The notes beneath the pieces are model-generated. The model searched no databases. It saw only the letters and a program-made list of their open reading frames with translations, and was not told the origin of the DNA. A DNA stretch of 8,850 nt from Clostridia bacterium (lineage in GTDB: Bacteria > Bacillota_E > SLMV01 > PUMD01). The position numbers and the translations under genes were made by a program. The stretch spans positions 1 to 8,850 of the forward strand of contig PWUC01000032.1 in the NCBI GenBank assembly GCA_003562655.1, given 5' to 3'. Shown in pieces: positions 1 through 5,944 of the stretch (the first letter of the stretch is position 1; each line of letters begins with the position of its first letter).

Positions 1-66
1 GGTGATGCAGATGCCGCAGCCGTGATTCTCCTCGACACAGGGCGGCAACTGTCTGCATCCAGGTAG
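1..66 (+). CDS. possible C-terminal end of an upstream gene (partial)
   Basis: Frame 1 is open from the left edge to a TAG at 64-66 and reads GDADAAAVILLDTGRQLSASR. Only 21 residues are visible, with no recognisable motif. The frame matches the strand of the downstream amidohydrolase genes, and a strong GC-rich stem-loop (136-181) lies about 70 bases past the stop, as expected at the end of a transcript. An open stretch this short can arise by chance in GC-rich DNA, so this is only a possibility. Confidence 0.25.
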   Translation, partial: GDADAAAVILLDTGRQLSASR

Positions 67-135
67 ACGGCCCTTTCTGGTACTCGCTGGAATGGCTCGT
101 GATGGAGCGCACCGATGGAACACACGGACGCAGTT

Positions 136-181
136 GGAACACCCCCCGGCAGAACTGGGACACCCACGGGTGGGGGGTTCC
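136..181. terminator. strong GC-rich stem-loop, possible transcript end
   Basis: GGAA (136-139) pairs with TTCC (178-181), and CCCCCC (142-147) pairs with GGGGGG (172-177). That gives ten pairs with a two-base bulge (C140, A141). The 24-base loop contains a smaller CACCC/GGGTG pairing. There is no T-run on either side, so it does not meet the classical intrinsic-terminator pattern. Its position after the possible gene end at 66 suggests a transcript 3' end, but this is inferred. Confidence 0.35.
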
Positions 182-519
182 TCCAGCCGGGGCAGGTTTG
201 GAGGGAGGTTCTCCGGCCTAGGGGGTGAGCCAGGTTCGGCAGGATCCCCCCGGGGGCGGCATCCATTGCCGGATGCGGCGCGTTGACCTCGACCGTCACG
301 AAGGAATTCGAAAGGCGGAATCGAAAGCCTGATGAGGGTGCCGCGGGTGGTCCAGGGAGGCGACATTCTTCATGTTGGGGACAGGGCTGCTGCTTCGCCA
401 TCGGGTGGATGGGAGGGGCACGGCAGCTGCCGGTCAGATCGCTGAAGCGGGGTGTGAGATAGCGACGGCCGTCCGTTGTCCGGTTTGCATGACCCGGGGG
501 CGCTTGGGCATTGAACTCG

Positions 520-538
520 CCGGTCTGTCCCAGACCGG
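520..538. promoter_or_regulatory. leader hairpin upstream of the D-aminoacylase gene
   Basis: CCGGTCTG (520-527) and CAGACCGG (531-538) form a perfect 8-bp stem with a 3-base loop, 53 bases before the ATG at 592. Bases just downstream (CCGG and CACCGG around 535-550) could form a competing hairpin. A role in attenuation or as an operator is possible, but only the repeat itself is seen. Confidence 0.3.
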
Positions 539-591
539 GTGTGACACCGGGACTGAACACGAGCGGGCTTGAGGTGGGGAGAGGACAGAAC

Positions 592-2313
592 ATGAGTTCC
601 TATCTGATCAGGGGCGGAATCATCATTGACGGGACCGGCGCTAGGGCATTCATCGGGGATCTGATGGTTGAGGGCGGATGCATCGTTGAGGTCTGCCGCA
701 GGGCTGATCTGGCAGAGGGTGAATCCGTCCTCGATGCCGCTGAGCGGTTGGCGAAGGGTGCGCCCGGGTCCGGTGGCGGTCTCCGGTGTGACCGTTGCGG
801 CGGCCCCGACCGGGTGATCGAGGCAGCGGGGCTGGCCGTCACCCCGGGGTTCATCGACATCCACACCCACTCAGATCTGTCGATTCTGGCAGCACCCGAT
901 GCCTCGGCCAAGCTCCTTCAGGGTGTGACCACGGATGTGATCGGAAACTGTTCCATCGGTCCGGCACCACTGAACGGGGCGGCCCACGAGTACTTCACCG
1001 GGTGGCGGCGCTATGAGGCGTCGTGGCTTGAGCGGGCGGGAGTGAAGTGGCCGGTGTGGCCGAGGTGGAGCCAGTACAGCGAGGTCCTGGCCGCGACCGA
1101 CAGGAGCATAAACGTGGCGGGCCTGGTCGGCCATGGGCCCCTTCGCGCCTCGGTGGTGGGCCGCTGTGATAAACCTGCGACGGATGAGGAGCTGGCCGCG
1201 ATGAAGATGCTGTTGGAGGATGCCATGGAAGCCGGCGCCTTTGGCATGTCCACCGGCCTGACCTACATACCCAGCTGCTACGGGGACACCGCGGAGATCA
1301 TCGAGCTGGCCCGGGTGGTGTCCCGGTACGACGGGCTGTATGCCTCACACATCCGGGGCGAGGATGGGCGCCTGCTGGAGTCCGTCGGTGAGGCCATCAG
1401 GATCGGCGGGGAGGCCGGTGCCTCCGTGCAGATCGCCCATCACAAGGCGGTGGGCCGGTCCAACTGGGGACGGGTGCACCAGAGCCTGCGGAGGATCCGC
1501 GATGCCAGAAGCACCGGGATTGATGTGGCGGTGGACATGTATCCGTATTGCTACTGCGGCACCTATCCCGGGCCGCTGTGGGGGGTTCTGCCCAGGAGCG
1601 CCGCCCACGCGCTGCAAAAACTGAGGGACGGCGACCCGGACGGGGCCCTCGAGTCAGATGTCAGGGGCTGGCTGGCCCAGAACGCCGGCATCGCCTGCGA
1701 CCCGGAAGGGGTCCATGCTGCGGCTCCCGAGCTGGCCTGGGACGAGGTCTTCATCGTTGAACACCCGGAGGCGGGGCTGACCGGCTCCACCGTTGCCCAG
1801 GCGGCCGCCGCCGAGGGGATCAGCTGCTCAGACTGGTTTCTGGCGAATGCCCTCGAGGAAAGGGTCAGGGCCAAGAAGGTCCTCGTGTCGGAAGCGGACC
1901 TGCGCACCGTTCTTTCGGCTCCCGAGTGTAGCATCGGATCCGATACCTACGCCATGAATGCGACGGAGGTCTTCACCGGCACCTGGCTGCATCCTCGCAA
2001 TTTCGGCGCCTATGCCCGGGTACTGGCCAGGTACGTCCGGCAGGAGAGGGTCCTGGGCTGGGAGGAAGCCGTCCGCAAGATGAGTCTGGCCCCCGCCCTG
2101 CGTCTGGGCATCTCCGACCGGGGGGTCGTCCGAAGGGGCATGAGGGCGGACCTGGCCATCTGGTCACCGGCGGGGATTGAGGAGCGGGGGCACATTGGCG
2201 CTCCCTTTGCCTACGCGAGTGGGATGGAATGGGTTTTCGTCAACGGCAGTCCGGCAGTGGCGCGGGGAGTCGTCACCGGTGCCCGACCCGGTGTATTCAT
2301 AGAAAAGACGTGA
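592..2313 (+). CDS. N-acyl-D-amino-acid deacylase (D-aminoacylase)
   Basis: A cytoplasmic zinc amidohydrolase of 573 residues that removes the acyl group from N-acyl-D-amino acids. Start ATG 592 is chosen because AGAGGA (580-585) lies six bases upstream; the open frame continues to TTG 511 without a ribosome binding site. Residues seen: HTH metal motif H91/H93 after PGFIDI, C120 in GNCSIGPAP, H253 in YASHIRGED, H283 in IAHHK, and catalytic D451 in IGSDT. The spacings 91-93-120 and 253-283 match those I recall for Alcaligenes D-aminoacylase (67-69-96, 220-250). The C-terminal HPRNFGAYARVLARYVR block is typical. It is longer than the usual 480-540 residues, partly through an N-terminal insertion carrying CDRC (C66, C69). 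The next gene begins 60 bases downstream, suggesting an operon. The family call is firm; the substrate is not established. Confidence 0.93.
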   Translation: MSSYLIRGGIIIDGTGARAFIGDLMVEGGCIVEVCRRADLAEGESVLDAAERLAKGAPGSGGGLRCDRCGGPDRVIEAAGLAVTPGFIDIHTHSDLSILAAPDASAKLLQGVTTDVIGNCSIGPAPLNGAAHEYFTGWRRYEASWLERAGVKWPVWPRWSQYSEVLAATDRSINVAGLVGHGPLRASVVGRCDKPATDEELAAMKMLLEDAMEAGAFGMSTGLTYIPSCYGDTAEIIELARVVSRYDGLYASHIRGEDGRLLESVGEAIRIGGEAGASVQIAHHKAVGRSNWGRVHQSLRRIRDARSTGIDVAVDMYPYCYCGTYPGPLWGVLPRSAAHALQKLRDGDPDGALESDVRGWLAQNAGIACDPEGVHAAAPELAWDEVFIVEHPEAGLTGSTVAQAAAAEGISCSDWFLANALEERVRAKKVLVSEADLRTVLSAPECSIGSDTYAMNATEVFTGTWLHPRNFGAYARVLARYVRQERVLGWEEAVRKMSLAPALRLGISDRGVVRRGMRADLAIWSPAGIEERGHIGAPFAYASGMEWVFVNGSPAVARGVVTGARPGVFIEKT

Positions 2314-2373
2314 GGGGCCTCCGCCCGCGGTTCTGTCTCTTGGGGCTCGGGATTGAAAGGGGAGGTTGATAGA

Positions 2374-3993
2374 GTGCAAGCGGACCTGATCTTCACCGGC
2401 GGTACCGTGATCACGGTGAACAGAACGGACGACATTGCTTCGGCCTGCGCCCTCAGGGGCGACCGGATCGTATACGTCGGCGATGATGCGGGGGCCCTGG
2501 CGCTGCGGGGGCGGGATACGAGGATGATCTGCCTGGAGGGGCGCACCCTGCTGCCCGGCTTCGTTGAGGCCCATTGTCACGTCATGGGATGGGGGAGCTC
2601 CCTCTCGGGCCTCGATCTGAAGTCCGCCGGCTCCATTGACGAGATCAAGGCGCAGGTGGCCGGCAGGGCGGAGGCCCTGGCCCCGGGCAGCTGGATCCGG
2701 GGGCGGGGCTACAACCAGCTCAATCTGGCAGAGAGGCGGCATCCCACCCGCTGGGATCTGGATGCGGTGGCGCCTGATCACCCGGTGTGGCTGACCCGCT
2801 GCTGCGGACACATCCTGGTGGCGAACTCCCTCGCCCTGCAGCTGGGCGGACTGACAGAGGACAGTGCCGACCCGCCGGGCGGCGTCATCGATCGAGATGA
2901 CGGGGGACGGCCGACGGGTGTTCTCCGGGAGACGGCCAGGGAACCCATTGCCAGGGTAGGAGCGCTGCCCCCGTCTGAGCTGCGGGAGCATTACCTGGCC
3001 GGCTGCTCGGACCTGCTCCGGTGGGGGATCACCAGTGCCCACGATATGGGCAGGTCTGTGACGGTTCGGGAGCTGATGCGGTGGCACGCCGAGGGAGAGG
3101 TTCCCCTGCGCGTATTCGCCACCGTCTCTCATATCGTCGACGCAGATCTCTGGCCCGACCGGGGTGGCGACATCTACTTCCTGGAGGGCGACCAGCGGTT
3201 CCGGATCGGGCACCTGAAGGTGTTTGCTGATGGTTCCTCGAGTGGGCCCACGGCGGCGACGCGAGAGCCCTACGCCTGCGACCCTGACGATTGCGGTGTG
3301 GTGGTCACATCGGGGGAGGACATCACCTCCGCGTACATGCACGCAAACCGGCTGGGGTTTCCGGTGACGGCCCACGCCGTCGGAGACCTGGGCATCGAGC
3401 TGACCCTCACCGGCCAGGAGGCGGCCTCGAGGGATCGCCCCAGGCGAGGCCTGTCGCCGGGCTACCCTTCCTCGCCCAGGCACCGGATTGAACACTGCGC
3501 CATGGCCTCTGCTGACCTCCGACGGCGCATCAAGAGCGCCTCTGTGATCCCCGTCGGGCAGGCGGTCTTCCTCGAAGATTATGGTGACAACTACATCAAT
3601 GACTATGGACCGAAGCGGGCGGCCTCCATGTTCCCGTTAAGAAGCTTCCTGCGGGAGGGCATTTGCGTGGCTCTGAGCTCCGACGCGCCGGTCTCGCATC
3701 CGGACCCCCTCGTTGGCCTGGCAGCGGCGTGCGAGAGGACCAGCCGCAGGGGCCGGGTGCTCGGAGCCGATGAGAGGATCACGCTGATGGAGGCCATCCG
3801 CTGCTACACCCTCCACGGTGCCTATGCAGAGTATGCCGAGGACGTCAGGGGTTCCATCGAGGTCGGCAAACTGGCCGATTTCGCCCTGGTGGGGGCTCCC
3901 CTGCTGGAGGTGGATCCGGGCGATCTCGGCAGCTGCGAGGTTGACATGACGGTGATCGGCGGGCAGGTGGTCTATGAGCGCCATCGATCCTGA
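2374..3993 (+). CDS. YtcJ-type metal-dependent amidohydrolase
   Basis: A 539-residue amidohydrolase of the YtcJ/amidohydrolase_3 group, hydrolysing C-N bonds of an unknown amide. Start GTG 2374 is chosen because AAAGGGGAGG (2356-2365) sits eight bases upstream; the longer TTG 2353 lies before that site. Residues seen: H67/H69 in EAHCHVMG, the family GRGYNQ and RHPTRWDLD blocks near residues 110-130, K282 in LKVFADGSSSGPTA (the position usually modified as the bridging lysine), H334 in TAHAVGDLG, H374 in HRIEHCAMAS, and D437 in LSSDAPVSHPDP. The C-terminal GSIEVGKLADFALV segment closes the composite beta-sandwich. No signal peptide. It probably shares a transcript with the D-aminoacylase and may act on a related acylated compound, but that is inference from position. 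Relatives are usually annotated only at family level. Confidence 0.92.
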   Translation: MQADLIFTGGTVITVNRTDDIASACALRGDRIVYVGDDAGALALRGRDTRMICLEGRTLLPGFVEAHCHVMGWGSSLSGLDLKSAGSIDEIKAQVAGRAEALAPGSWIRGRGYNQLNLAERRHPTRWDLDAVAPDHPVWLTRCCGHILVANSLALQLGGLTEDSADPPGGVIDRDDGGRPTGVLRETAREPIARVGALPPSELREHYLAGCSDLLRWGITSAHDMGRSVTVRELMRWHAEGEVPLRVFATVSHIVDADLWPDRGGDIYFLEGDQRFRIGHLKVFADGSSSGPTAATREPYACDPDDCGVVVTSGEDITSAYMHANRLGFPVTAHAVGDLGIELTLTGQEAASRDRPRRGLSPGYPSSPRHRIEHCAMASADLRRRIKSASVIPVGQAVFLEDYGDNYINDYGPKRAASMFPLRSFLREGICVALSSDAPVSHPDPLVGLAAACERTSRRGRVLGADERITLMEAIRCYTLHGAYAEYAEDVRGSIEVGKLADFALVGAPLLEVDPGDLGSCEVDMTVIGGQVVYERHRS

Positions 3994-4081
3994 TCACCGG
4001 GACACCAGCTGCCAGATGACGCCCGACCGGATGGCCGGTGGGGATGTCCCGGGAGGCTGCGCAGGGCGCTCCGGTGAGGTT

Positions 4082-4112
4082 GGGGGAGGGGAGACCCCCC
4101 TCCCTCCAGCCG
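4082..4112. terminator. G/C-rich stem-loop between convergent genes
   Basis: GGGAGGGG pairs with CCCCTCCC across a short loop in the 122-base gap between the two convergent stop codons. Weaker pairs extend outward (GG with TC, then TTGG against CAGCC). Neither strand shows a proper T-run, so it may be a factor-assisted or bidirectional end. The minus strand carries four clustered G-runs here that could alternatively fold as a G-quadruplex. A smaller ACCGG/CCGGT hairpin (4026-4039) precedes it. Confidence 0.4.
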
Positions 4113-4115
4113 GTT

Positions 4116-4604
4116 CTATGTCTTGTATCCGATGGTGCGCAGGAACTGTTTCCGCTCCTGTACGTCCTCTTCAGTCTCTATGCCCAGGGGAGGCCCGCCG
4201 TCGATGACTCCAAGGATGCCACGTCCCTGGCCTGTCTCGGCGACGATGACCTGGACCGGATTGGCACTGGCGCAGTAGATGCTGCAGACCTCGGGTACGG
4301 CCTTGAGGTTGTTGAGTATGTTGATGGGGAAACCGTCCTCCATGAACAACACGAAGCAGTGACCGGCGCCGATGGCCAGCGCATTCTTCTGGGCCAGTTC
4401 TATGAGCGGTTCATCGTTGCCCGCGCATCGGACCAGCTGGGGACCGGAGGCCTCGCAGAAGGCCAGCCCGAATCGTATGCCCCCGCCGGCGTCAGCGGTG
4501 GCCTCGTACAGGTCCTCCACCGTTTTTATGAAGTGAGAATGCCCCAGGATCAGGTTGGTCTCCTCCGGCTTCTGTATGCTGACAATCTCTGTGGAAAAAT
4601 CCAT
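4116..4604 (-). CDS. adenosine-specific kinase-like protein (COG1839 / PF04008)
   Basis: A 162-residue soluble protein, full length for the small family annotated as adenosine-specific kinase. The name comes from structural work on archaeal members; the reaction in bacteria is poorly established. Seen in order: GHSHFIKTVEDLYEA near residue 20, FGLAFCEASGPQLVRCAGND near 45-65, NALAIGAGHCF, PINILNNLKAVPEV, ANPVQVIVAETGQGRGILGVIDG near 120-140, and a C-terminal LRTIGYKT. All are characteristic family blocks. Start ATG 4604 follows AGGGGTGAT; the longer frame (to 4643) would put the start upstream of this site and close to the predicted transcription start. It lies 115 bases downstream of cotJC on the same strand with its own candidate promoter, so co-transcription with the coat operon is uncertain. 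Confidence 0.93.
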   Translation of the reverse strand: MDFSTEIVSIQKPEETNLILGHSHFIKTVEDLYEATADAGGGIRFGLAFCEASGPQLVRCAGNDEPLIELAQKNALAIGAGHCFVLFMEDGFPINILNNLKAVPEVCSIYCASANPVQVIVAETGQGRGILGVIDGGPPLGIETEEDVQERKQFLRTIGYKT

Positions 4605-4633
4605 GTGATCACCCCTAAGAGGGATTTGCATCC

Positions 4634-4662
4634 ATTCTATCATGAGTTGGGCGAGGTCTCAT
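4634..4662 (-). promoter_or_regulatory. candidate vegetative-type promoter for the COG1839 gene
   Basis: On the minus strand, ATGAGA (4662-4657; 4 of 6 to TTGACA) is followed after exactly 17 bases by TAGAAT (4639-4634; 5 of 6 to TATAAT). Transcription would start near 4627, giving a leader of about 23 bases holding the ribosome binding site AGGGGTGAT before ATG 4604. This would make the gene independent of the sporulation operon upstream. It is a sequence match only. Confidence 0.45.
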
Positions 4663-4668
4663 CCGGGG

Positions 4669-4709
4669 CCCTCGAACGGGAGTCCGGCCGCTCTCTCGAT
4701 GTTCGAGGG
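4669..4709. terminator. inverted repeat between cotJC and the COG1839 gene
   Basis: CCCTCGAAC (4669-4677) and GTTCGAGGG (4701-4709) form a perfect 9-bp stem. An inner GGGAG/CTCTC pairing (one G-U) shortens the loop to about eight bases. It begins 11 bases past the cotJC stop, so it could end or stabilise the cotJ mRNA. No T-run follows, so intrinsic termination is not assured. Confidence 0.45.
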
Positions 4710-4719
4710 ATCGGGGTGA

Positions 4720-5298
4720 TCAGTAGAAGGTCTTGCGGGTTTTCATTTCCTCCTGCAGCAGGTTGAGGGCCTCTCCGAATCGCTGGAAGTGGACCACCTC
4801 GCGCTCTCGCAGGAAGGCCAGGCCCCTGTTCAGCTTGTGATCGGTGCTCAGCTCCAGCAGATTTTCGTAGGTGGCCCGGGCCTTGGCCTCTGCGGCCAGG
4901 TCCTCGTGCAGGTTGGCCACCGGGTCCTCGCCGTGGGCCTGAATGTAGGCGGCGGTCCACGGGTTGCCCTCGGAATCTGTGGGGAAGACGGCGGGGCCGC
5001 GCTGGGCGTATTTCTTGGCCATGTCCAGCTGCTTCCATGCCTCCGGGTCGAGGCCGTCGGTGAGCTGATAGACCATGGTTGCGATCATCTCCCAGTGGGC
5101 CAGTTCCTCCGTTCCCACGTCTGTCAACAGGGCCTTCGTGTAGCCCGTGGGCATGGTATAGCGCTGGGTGAGGTAGCGTATCGCTGCCGACAGCTCTCCA
5201 TCGGGGCCGCCGAACTGGGTCAGGATATACTCTGCCAGTTTGGGGTTATGCCCCTCGACATCAACGGGCATCTGCAGTCGCTTCTGGTATACCCACAT
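4720..5298 (-). CDS. cotJC: spore coat protein CotJC, manganese-catalase family
   Basis: A 192-residue ferritin-like four-helix protein of the inner spore coat, close in length to Bacillus subtilis CotJC (189). Members resemble dimanganese catalases and may remove hydrogen peroxide at the spore surface. Likely metal ligands by the Mn-catalase pattern are E35 (GPDGE), E65 and H68 (TEELAHWEM), E137 (DLAAEAKAR) and H170 (REVVHFQRF), so the active site looks intact. The MWVYQKRLQMPV start is typical. ATG 5298 directly follows the cotJB stop (5299) and is preceded by GGAGGTGATG, a near-perfect ribosome binding site, so the genes are translated as one unit. It is the last gene of the cotJ operon, followed by a hairpin. 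The family assignment is firm; catalase activity is inferred. Confidence 0.96.
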   Translation of the reverse strand: MWVYQKRLQMPVDVEGHNPKLAEYILTQFGGPDGELSAAIRYLTQRYTMPTGYTKALLTDVGTEELAHWEMIATMVYQLTDGLDPEAWKQLDMAKKYAQRGPAVFPTDSEGNPWTAAYIQAHGEDPVANLHEDLAAEAKARATYENLLELSTDHKLNRGLAFLREREVVHFQRFGEALNLLQEEMKTRKTFY

Positions 5299-5571
5299 CT
5301 AGACATCACCTCCGCAGCGCAGCTCCCAGGGCCAGGGCTCATCGATCCAGGTCCAGGGGTATTTCGCGTACGATCTGTCGGTGAGGGGGCCGTAGTCGGC
5401 CTCGTACTTGTCGACGAGCGCCTCCATCTCCGCCAGGTATTCATTGCGTTGCTTCAGGGCGCGTCGGTCGTCGGGATGGGTGTCCAGATACAGGGTCAGC
5501 TCGAGGACGGCGAAGTCCAGGGCGCTGATCTCATAGAGCATCCTGCACCGCCGGGGATCGACCTTATGCAT
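5299..5571 (-). CDS. cotJB: spore coat protein CotJB
   Basis: A 90-residue coat protein (CotJB family, PF12652), the middle gene of the operon. In B. subtilis the CotJ proteins assemble into the coat together during sporulation. The family core is visible: MLYEISALDFAVLELTLYLDTHP at about residues 11-33, then a charged helix, then WTWIDEPWPWE near the C-terminus (typical PWPWE tail). Start ATG 5571 is chosen because GAGGAGGAG (5578-5586) lies at the right distance; the GTG at 5577 would abut that site. Its first codons overlap the cotJA stop by eight bases, and its TAG is directly followed by the cotJC ATG, indicating translational coupling. No enzymatic role is known. Confidence 0.94.
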   Translation of the reverse strand: MHKVDPRRCRMLYEISALDFAVLELTLYLDTHPDDRRALKQRNEYLAEMEALVDKYEADYGPLTDRSYAKYPWTWIDEPWPWELRCGGDV

Positions 5572-5812
5572 CGGCACTCCTCCTCACGGCGTATGGATGG
5601 TGGTGTCTGTAGCGGGGCTCGTACGGGCGATACAGGTCGGGAAAGAGGGTTCCCTTCCTCAGTGCCTTCTCTGCAGACATCTTGGCCGGGTGCAGGGGCT
5701 GATAGGGCACATAGGCCATGGCCAGCTGCAGCCACGGCGGGCAGTACAGCGGGGGTGCTTTCTCGCCGCCGCGGACTGCGGCCCGGTGAGGACGTGTTCT
5801 CTGACCGTACAT
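5564..5812 (-). CDS. cotJA: spore coat associated protein CotJA
   Basis: An 82-residue protein, first gene of the operon. The CotJA family core is present: LQLAMAYVPYQPL (about residues 28-40) followed by EKALRKGTLFPDLYRPY (about 48-64). In B. subtilis CotJA is needed for CotJC to be placed in the coat. Start ATG 5812 is chosen because GAAAGG lies nine bases upstream. The longer GTG at 5842 lacks a ribosome binding site and would lie only about 12 bases from the predicted transcription start, and the ATG at 5821 abuts the ribosome binding site. The histidine/arginine-rich tail (RYRHHHPYAVRR) is longer than in many relatives. Regulation is probably by a mother-cell sigma factor through the CATACAATA element at 5860-5868. 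Confidence 0.92.
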   Translation of the reverse strand: MYGQRTRPHRAAVRGGEKAPPLYCPPWLQLAMAYVPYQPLHPAKMSAEKALRKGTLFPDLYRPYEPRYRHHHPYAVRRSADA

Positions 5813-5859
5813 GTCGTTCATCCTTTCAGACGCAGTTTCCACTTGACATAATTCACAAG

Positions 5860-5869
5860 TATTGTATGC
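5860..5869 (-). promoter_or_regulatory. sporulation (sigma-E/sigma-K type) -10 element for cotJ
   Basis: The minus strand reads GCATACAATA, which matches the sigma-E -10 (CATACAAT) fully and also the sigma-K -10 (CATAnnnTA). Transcription would begin near 5854, about 40 bases before the cotJA ATG. The -35 region is not a clear sigma-E match; an AC lies 17 bases upstream, as allowed for sigma-K. In B. subtilis cotJ is sigma-E dependent, which favours sigma-E here. Confidence 0.6.
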
Positions 5870-5899
5870 GAGAGTGTGACAGGTAGTGAGGAGGAGCGG

Positions 5900-5926
5900 A
5901 TGCTCTGGCTGGCGAAGGATACATAA
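5900..5926 (+). CDS. 8-codon leader ORF (MLWLAKDT)
   Basis: ATG 5900 is preceded at ideal distance by GTGAGGAGGAG (5886-5896), the best ribosome binding site on this strand nearby, yet the frame stops at TAA 5924-5926 after eight codons. It is in the same frame as the downstream membrane protein, whose own start is a weaker TTG at 5945. It may be a leader peptide that couples translation, or the original gene start interrupted by a nonsense change. Too short to test by composition. Confidence 0.35.
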   Translation: MLWLAKDT

Positions 5927-5944
5927 TTGTTAGGGGGCCTCGAG

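Larger units (their letters stand above)
67..591. other. intergenic region with hairpins, no convincing gene
   Basis: About 525 bases without a supported gene. Short open frames exist (for example 372-572, +) but have no well-placed ribosome binding site and no recognisable protein. The region holds a strong stem-loop (136-181), a GCATCC/GGATGC hairpin (259-276), an imperfect tandem duplication of about 13 bases (303-329, GGAATTCGAAAGGC then GGAATCGAAAGCC) and a hairpin (520-538) in the leader of the D-aminoacylase gene. I found no clear -35/-10 pair; TTGACC at 283-288 has no good partner. Confidence 0.5.

Noticed and set aside
328..345. CTGATGAG as a hammerhead ribozyme core
   Set aside because: No GAAA with a matching stem II and stem III follows at the needed distance.
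330..350. T-box-like stretch (GAGGGTGCCGCGGGTGG) upstream of the D-aminoacylase gene
   Set aside because: The T-box core needs GGTGGnACCGCGG; here bases are missing, and no stem I or specifier loop is apparent.
372..572. 66-codon plus-strand ORF in the leader region
   Set aside because: The ribosome binding site (355-360) is too far from the ATG, the product has no recognisable feature, and it overlaps leader hairpins.
2164..3495. 443-codon open frame on the minus strand
   Set aside because: It lies antisense to the two amidohydrolases, whose family motifs are continuous; long antisense frames are common in GC-rich genes.
4789..5886. 365-codon plus-strand open frame
   Set aside because: It is antisense to cotJC, cotJB and cotJA, which have clear family motifs, proper ribosome binding sites and operon spacing.
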